IMG/VR virus record: IMGVR_UViG_3300042888_001649
Coordinates: 1 to 20,535 of that record
DNA: 20,535 nt
Direction: 5' to 3' (one strand)
Source of the DNA: a virus
Position numbers and translations under genes: made by a program. Numbering within the stretch: the stretch's first letter is position 1; each line of letters opens with the position of its first letter. The notes under the pieces were generated by a model, which saw only the letters and a program-made list of their open reading frames with translations, was not told where the DNA came from and ran no database searches. Positions 16,743 through 20,535 of the stretch are shown piece by piece.

Positions 16743-17384
16743 ATGAATGAAAAAATACACAATCAATTAACAAGTAAAGGATATTATACAACAACAATAA
16801 ATCCTACTATAACTGAAAAACTAAAACAAATTTTTAGTAAAATAAAAGATATAGAATTTAGAGATGCAACACATACGTCTTGTGGTGAAACGGGTTACAC
16901 ACATGATACCGATTTTGAAGTATTAGAGGAATTAAAAAAAGAATATGCACCATTAAAGAAATGGCAATTCTGGTATTCTAATCATAATTTATATAAATTT
17001 TTAGATAGAGATGAAGTAGAATTTATTAAAGATGAAGTTTTTAGAAGTTTAATACAAGAATGTTATCCTGCTGATTTATACGATTTAGAAAATTGTCATT
17101 TATCTTATACTATGTATAATAAACAATGTTATATAAATCAACATCAAGATGGTATTAGTAAAAATAAAATATGTAATATTTTACTTTATTTAAATGAAGA
17201 TTATAAGGATGGGTATGGTGGTGAATTAGTTATAAATGGTAATGTTGTAGTAAAACCAGAGTTTGGTGCATTGGCAGTATTAGATTTTACAACCGCAAAT
17301 CCAAAACACGAAGTAACCGAAGTGTTAGATGATAACTTTAAACGATTTGCTATTTTAACTTCATTTATATATAATAATAAATAA
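16743..17384 (+). CDS. 2-oxoglutarate/Fe(II)-dependent oxygenase, prolyl-4-hydroxylase-like
   Basis: This 213-residue protein carries the catalytic set of the prolyl-4-hydroxylase-like oxygenases in order: H134 and D136 (INQHQDG, HxD), H189 (NPKHEV) and R201 (KRFAIL), the basic residue that binds 2-oxoglutarate. Between them, CNILLYLNEDYKDGYGGEL is the typical strand-turn-strand of the jelly-roll core. Iron and 2-oxoglutarate would drive hydroxylation of an unknown substrate. Similar oxygenases are common in marine T4-like phages, often beside structural genes. Here it lies between the SbcCD fusion and a giant tail fibre gene, so modification of a virion protein is a reasonable but untested guess; nucleic acid or lipid substrates are also possible. 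It begins 12 nt after the SbcCD stop, with an ATATTTATT motif just before the ATG. Confidence 0.9.
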   Translation: MNEKIHNQLTSKGYYTTTINPTITEKLKQIFSKIKDIEFRDATHTSCGETGYTHDTDFEVLEELKKEYAPLKKWQFWYSNHNLYKFLDRDEVEFIKDEVFRSLIQECYPADLYDLENCHLSYTMYNKQCYINQHQDGISKNKICNILLYLNEDYKDGYGGELVINGNVVVKPEFGALAVLDFTTANPKHEVTEVLDDNFKRFAILTSFIYNNK

Positions 17385-17389
17385 ATGGA

Positions 17390-17398
17390 ATATTTATA
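17390..17398 (+). promoter_or_regulatory. ATATTTATA upstream motif (copy 6)
   Basis: Exact ATATTTATA, preceded by AAATGGA, in the 31-nt gap before the giant fibre gene, ending 17 nt before its ATG at 17416. The spacing suits a -10 element and a short leader (AGAAATACATTCTATAA). Confidence 0.45.
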
Positions 17399-17415
17399 AG
17401 AAATACATTCTATAA

Positions 17416-20400
17416 ATGGCCGTTGATATAAAAGTTGCACCCGAAGAAAAATTAGAATTAGTACAGACACTAATTACAGATACTTCAATAAATTCAGAAT
17501 ACTTTAATATAAGTGAACTCTCCGATTCTTTTTCAGGAGGTAAAAACGCATTCCTAATAGCAGGTTCTGATTTATTAGAAGCGAATTCAGAAATAAAAAT
17601 TCAAATTAGAGATGCAGCTGGCAATATTGTTTATCATGAATTTTCAGATGGTAGTCCAAACGAATACTATGAAGGTAATTCTAAAGTAGTAGCAGTATAT
17701 GTTTATCCAACCGAAACCGCATTTGGACCGGCAACAATTACAATTTTAGGTGAACTTAATACTAAAAATGTAAATGTTCCAATTGATTGGCAAAACAAAT
17801 ATAATGTAAAGTGGCAGGGTAGAGTTAATATTAATCCAGCATTATCCAACACTACAAGAGTAAGATTTAAAAAAAGACCGGTAGTTACAATTACAGAATT
17901 ATTACAACCATTATATTCAATTGTAAGTGGTAGTAAAGTAGCATCGTTAGTAACACAATCATTTGCAAGTATAACTGTAAATCAATTAGATACATTCGCC
18001 GGAGATGTAGCTAGAGTTAAAGTATATAGAACATCCGAAGGTGATATATCGGATTATGATTTAATACAAGATATTTCAATAGAAGCTAAAAATCTTTTAA
18101 CTACATATGAATTAAGTGGGAGTGTAGTTGGAAATGCAGGAACATTTGGTCCTGATACTTTAAGTAAAGTTTGGAATACAAGTTCATTGTACGCCGTATT
18201 AGATACAACCAATGTTGAAAATGGTTTACAATTAAGTGGTAGTGGTAAATTCAGTTTTACATCATCATTAAATTTACTTAGTTCAAATACATATGAATTA
18301 CAATTAGATGTATTTTATACAGGTTCAAGTGCAACAAATTTAGTAGCGTATATAAGTGGTACTCAAAATGGTGAAATTCCAATTACAACATTTAGTGGTT
18401 CAATTCCAACTAAAAACTTTGAAACAACTATAACTGCATTTAAAATACCAAAGGATGAACCAACTGCAAGTTTATACTTATCACAATCATCTGGAACAAA
18501 CCAATGGCATGTTGGAAATATATCGTTAAACCTTTCACAAGATACCGCATTCTCCCCAAACGAAATTAGTTTTATTACATCAATGCCAACTATATTAGGT
18601 AATGATATTTTTAATTTTAAGTTTGAATTTTATGATATAAACAATAATTATGTTCCAGTTGCAGTAACACAAAGTGCAACATTTAATGGGGGCAATAGTT
18701 TAACACAGGCGTTGATTAGTGGTTCAGCATCATCATCAAACGCGGCATTAACTGCATTATCACAATCAGTTAGTAGTAGTATTTCATCAACATCACAAAG
18801 TGTAAGTAGCAGTATTGCCGCAACAAGTGCATCTTTAAGTAGTAGTATTTCTCAATCAACATTTACGGCATCATTATTTACAAGTGCATCGGTATCTACA
18901 TTAAGTGGTTCGGTGAGCACATCTATAAATTTAGTAAGTGGTTCATTGAGTAGTTCTATCAATGTAGTAAGTGGAAGTGTAGTTAATTTAAGTTCATCAG
19001 TAAGTACATCATTATCAACTTTATCCTCATCATTAAGTGCATCCTTATCAAATATTAGTAGTTCAGTATCTAATTCATCTTTTACAGTTTATTCAGCATC
19101 CGCATATTTAGAGAAATTTATTTTTACAGATGAAAATGGTAAATTAAATAAAACACCAACAACATCATCCACAATAAATGGATTATATTTAGGTTCAACT
19201 TATTTAGGATTTTATAGTGGAAGTAGTTGGAAAACATATATGGATAATCAGGGTGATTTCTATCTTACTGGTTCAAACAATAATTTTTTAGCTTGGAATA
19301 GTTCATTAGGAACATTACAAGTTCAAGGTGTAATTAATATTCAAGGTGGAAATGCTGCAACAACAAGTAGTGTTGCAACGGCAGCTGCAAACGCAGTAAC
19401 TTCGGGTTCAAATGCAGCAAATAATGTTAGTAATTCTTTAGCACCAAATATATTTACCTCTACAACTGGTTTAATAAATAGACCACCTGTTGTTTTGGTA
19501 GGTAGTACATCGGGGTTATATTTAGGCTCATCTTATTTAGGATATTACAATGGAACTGATTGGAAAACCTATATGGCTAACAATGGTAACTTTTATTTAA
19601 GTGGACCTGGAACCAATGCTTTAACTTGGGCAAATGGTGTATTAACTATAAATGGTATTATTAACGTTACCGGTGGTGATGCAGCAACATCTGCCTCTGC
19701 TTTTACAATGGCAACTAATTCTGCAAATACAGCACAATCAAATGCATCCGCCTCCGCATTTACAATGGCAGGTGGTGCATACACAAATGCATCCGCCTCC
19801 GCATTTACAATAGCAGGTGGTGCATACACAAATGCATCATCAAGTGCATTTATAATGGCAGCAGGAGCATATAGTAACGCTTCGCATTCAGCATATTTAT
19901 CAGCAAATACAGCATACACAAATGCAAAAACAATTGCAGATAATATAGCAAATGGTTCTTATAGCGGGGGAACATTAATTTCAGGACAAAGTATCGTATC
20001 TCCTATTATAGCAGGAGCCGATGGGTATTTTTCAAATACAGTAAAGGTTGGTGGTACTAGTGCATTAACAATTAGTGGATTAAACAAAGCAATATATTCA
20101 GGAGCAGGAAATTGGTATAATGCAGATACTGGATTCTATATAAATGATGGTGGTTATTTTTCATTAAGTAACAAATTAAATTTTAATGCAGCAAATAATA
20201 CCCTAACCGTAAATGGAAATATAACAACTATATCTGGAAATATTGGAGGATGGGAAATTGGTAATGGATATTTACGTTCATCAAATTCACAAACTTATTT
20301 ATATAGTACTGGATTTATTGAATTAAAAGATTCAGCCGGTCAAAATAAAGTAACAATAGATTCAAGTGCAACATTACCAAGTCCTTCAGCGGGTAGTGAT

Positions 20401-20535
20401 AGTGGAAACATTGTAGTACCGGCACAAGCTGCACAAACAAGTTACTATAATAATGGTGCAGCATCTGGTGGTAATACTGCAGTAACGTACAATGCGGGAA
20501 CTAATACATATTCATTACAATGGTCACAACAAGTT
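17416..20535 (+). CDS. Giant tail fibre protein, repeat-rich (3' end outside window)
   Basis: From ATG at 17416 the frame stays open for 1040 codons to the window edge, so it is truncated only by the window. Residues 1-180 are beta-rich (MAVDIKVAPEEKLELVQTLI). Residues about 180-428 are beta-rich with Ser/Thr strands. Residues 428-554 form a Ser-dominated stretch with SxxSSS-type spacing (QSVSSSIAATSASLSSSIS), likely a rod. Two copies of a 60-residue module follow at 589-650 and 700-759: GLYLGS(T/S)YLG(F/Y)Y, WKTYM, FYL(T/S)G, ending NIQGGNAAT/NVTGGDAAT. Four 15-residue repeats lie at 776-835. A segment with GGWEIG at 944-949 resembles the GGWxI pattern of phage tail proteins. No enzyme motif is seen. 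It is probably a fibre binding the host surface, with its tip beyond the window. It is preceded by an ATATTTATA motif and the oxygenase gene. Confidence 0.85.
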   Translation, partial: MAVDIKVAPEEKLELVQTLITDTSINSEYFNISELSDSFSGGKNAFLIAGSDLLEANSEIKIQIRDAAGNIVYHEFSDGSPNEYYEGNSKVVAVYVYPTETAFGPATITILGELNTKNVNVPIDWQNKYNVKWQGRVNINPALSNTTRVRFKKRPVVTITELLQPLYSIVSGSKVASLVTQSFASITVNQLDTFAGDVARVKVYRTSEGDISDYDLIQDISIEAKNLLTTYELSGSVVGNAGTFGPDTLSKVWNTSSLYAVLDTTNVENGLQLSGSGKFSFTSSLNLLSSNTYELQLDVFYTGSSATNLVAYISGTQNGEIPITTFSGSIPTKNFETTITAFKIPKDEPTASLYLSQSSGTNQWHVGNISLNLSQDTAFSPNEISFITSMPTILGNDIFNFKFEFYDINNNYVPVAVTQSATFNGGNSLTQALISGSASSSNAALTALSQSVSSSISSTSQSVSSSIAATSASLSSSISQSTFTASLFTSASVSTLSGSVSTSINLVSGSLSSSINVVSGSVVNLSSSVSTSLSTLSSSLSASLSNISSSVSNSSFTVYSASAYLEKFIFTDENGKLNKTPTTSSTINGLYLGSTYLGFYSGSSWKTYMDNQGDFYLTGSNNNFLAWNSSLGTLQVQGVINIQGGNAATTSSVATAAANAVTSGSNAANNVSNSLAPNIFTSTTGLINRPPVVLVGSTSGLYLGSSYLGYYNGTDWKTYMANNGNFYLSGPGTNALTWANGVLTINGIINVTGGDAATSASAFTMATNSANTAQSNASASAFTMAGGAYTNASASAFTIAGGAYTNASSSAFIMAAGAYSNASHSAYLSANTAYTNAKTIADNIANGSYSGGTLISGQSIVSPIIAGADGYFSNTVKVGGTSALTISGLNKAIYSGAGNWYNADTGFYINDGGYFSLSNKLNFNAANNTLTVNGNITTISGNIGGWEIGNGYLRSSNSQTYLYSTGFIELKDSAGQNKVTIDSSATLPSPSAGSDSGNIVVPAQAAQTSYYNNGAASGGNTAVTYNAGTNTYSLQWSQQV
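18700..19080 (+). repeat. Low-complexity Ser-rich rod coding repeat
   Basis: This part of the fibre gene encodes mostly Ser with Ala, Thr, Val and Leu at heptad-like intervals (SLSSSIS, SLSTLSSSLSAS). It is an irregular, degenerate repeat at the DNA level, with many agtagt and tcatca words, consistent with an elongated shaft of variable length. Confidence 0.6.
19180..19692 (+). repeat. Duplicated 60-residue fibre module
   Basis: Copy A lies at 19180-19365 and copy B at 19513-19692, 333 nt apart. Both encode GLYLGSxYLGxYxGxxWKTYMxNxGxFYLxG and then N(I/V)xGG(N/D)AAT. The shared residues are too many for chance, so this is an internal duplication with divergence. Confidence 0.85.
19741..19920 (+). 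repeat. 45-bp tandem repeat (15-residue unit) in the fibre gene
   Basis: Copies begin at 19741, 19786, 19831 and 19876, all 45 nt apart and in frame. The first two differ at a single base in the stretch I compared (ATGGCA against ATAGCA) and encode NASASAFTMAGGAYT and NASASAFTIAGGAYT. The third (NASSSAFIMAAGAYS) and fourth (NASHSAYLSANTAYT) are diverged, and a related partial unit lies upstream near 19690. The near identity of the first two points to recent slippage or gene conversion. The 15-residue period suits a helical bundle rod. Confidence 0.85.

Noticed and set aside
19593-19919. Open frame on the minus strand opposite the 45-bp repeats
   Set aside because: It is created by the Ala/Ser-rich tandem repeats of the fibre gene read in reverse, has a periodic low-complexity translation and no independent upstream signal.
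1-20535. CRISPR array, tRNA, rRNA, insertion sequence or integrase
   Set aside because: I found no regularly spaced short repeats with unique spacers, no tRNA-like cloverleaf and no transposase or integrase motifs.

Overview
The window is a strongly AT-rich, fully coding, single-strand (+) stretch of a tailed-phage genome, most likely a large contractile-tailed (T4-like or distantly related) virus. Three things point there: a long run of baseplate/tail/fibre proteins, a T4-type recombination and replication set (Mre11/Rad50-like nuclease, gp61-like primase), and a virion-associated 2OG-Fe(II) oxygenase of the kind common in marine myoviruses. Almost no gene has a Shine-Dalgarno sequence; leaders are A/T-rich, and one promoter matches the Bacteroidota form TTTG-N20-TAnnTTTG. 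I therefore infer a Bacteroidota (flavobacterium-like) host, but this is an inference.

Layout. Positions 1-3532 hold the tail end of an unidentified gene and three tightly packed structural genes: a DNRLRE-like beta protein, a coiled-coil protein, and a coiled-coil protein with a basic tail. Positions 3573-8759 encode a 1728-residue tail/baseplate protein with a P2-gpI-like segment and an inserted LamG-type lectin domain. Three further structural genes follow (8815-11878); two of them share a C-terminal module. A rho-independent terminator lies at 10723-10749. Positions 11905-13562 hold a 70-residue unknown, a T7-type endonuclease I (Holliday-junction resolvase) with all four catalytic residues, and a zinc-ribbon/TOPRIM primase. 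Positions 13584-16730 encode one polypeptide joining an SbcD/Mre11-type nuclease to an SbcC/Rad50-type ATPase. Positions 16743-17384 encode the 2OG-Fe(II) oxygenase. From 17416 to the window edge, one uninterrupted frame of 1040 codons encodes a giant tail fibre rich in repeats and truncated by the window.

How it fits together. The structural genes build the distal tail and host-recognition apparatus, while the endonuclease I/primase/SbcCD block does DNA recombination and replication; it sits as an island between tail genes. The most striking non-coding signal is a recurrent 9-mer, ATATTTATA (reverse complement of a T4 late-promoter-like TATAAATAT). It sits 3-19 nt before the start codon of six genes, mainly structural ones, but is absent before endonuclease I, primase and SbcCD. 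There is no rRNA, tRNA, CRISPR or insertion sequence that I can see, and no gene-free stretch above about 105 bases.
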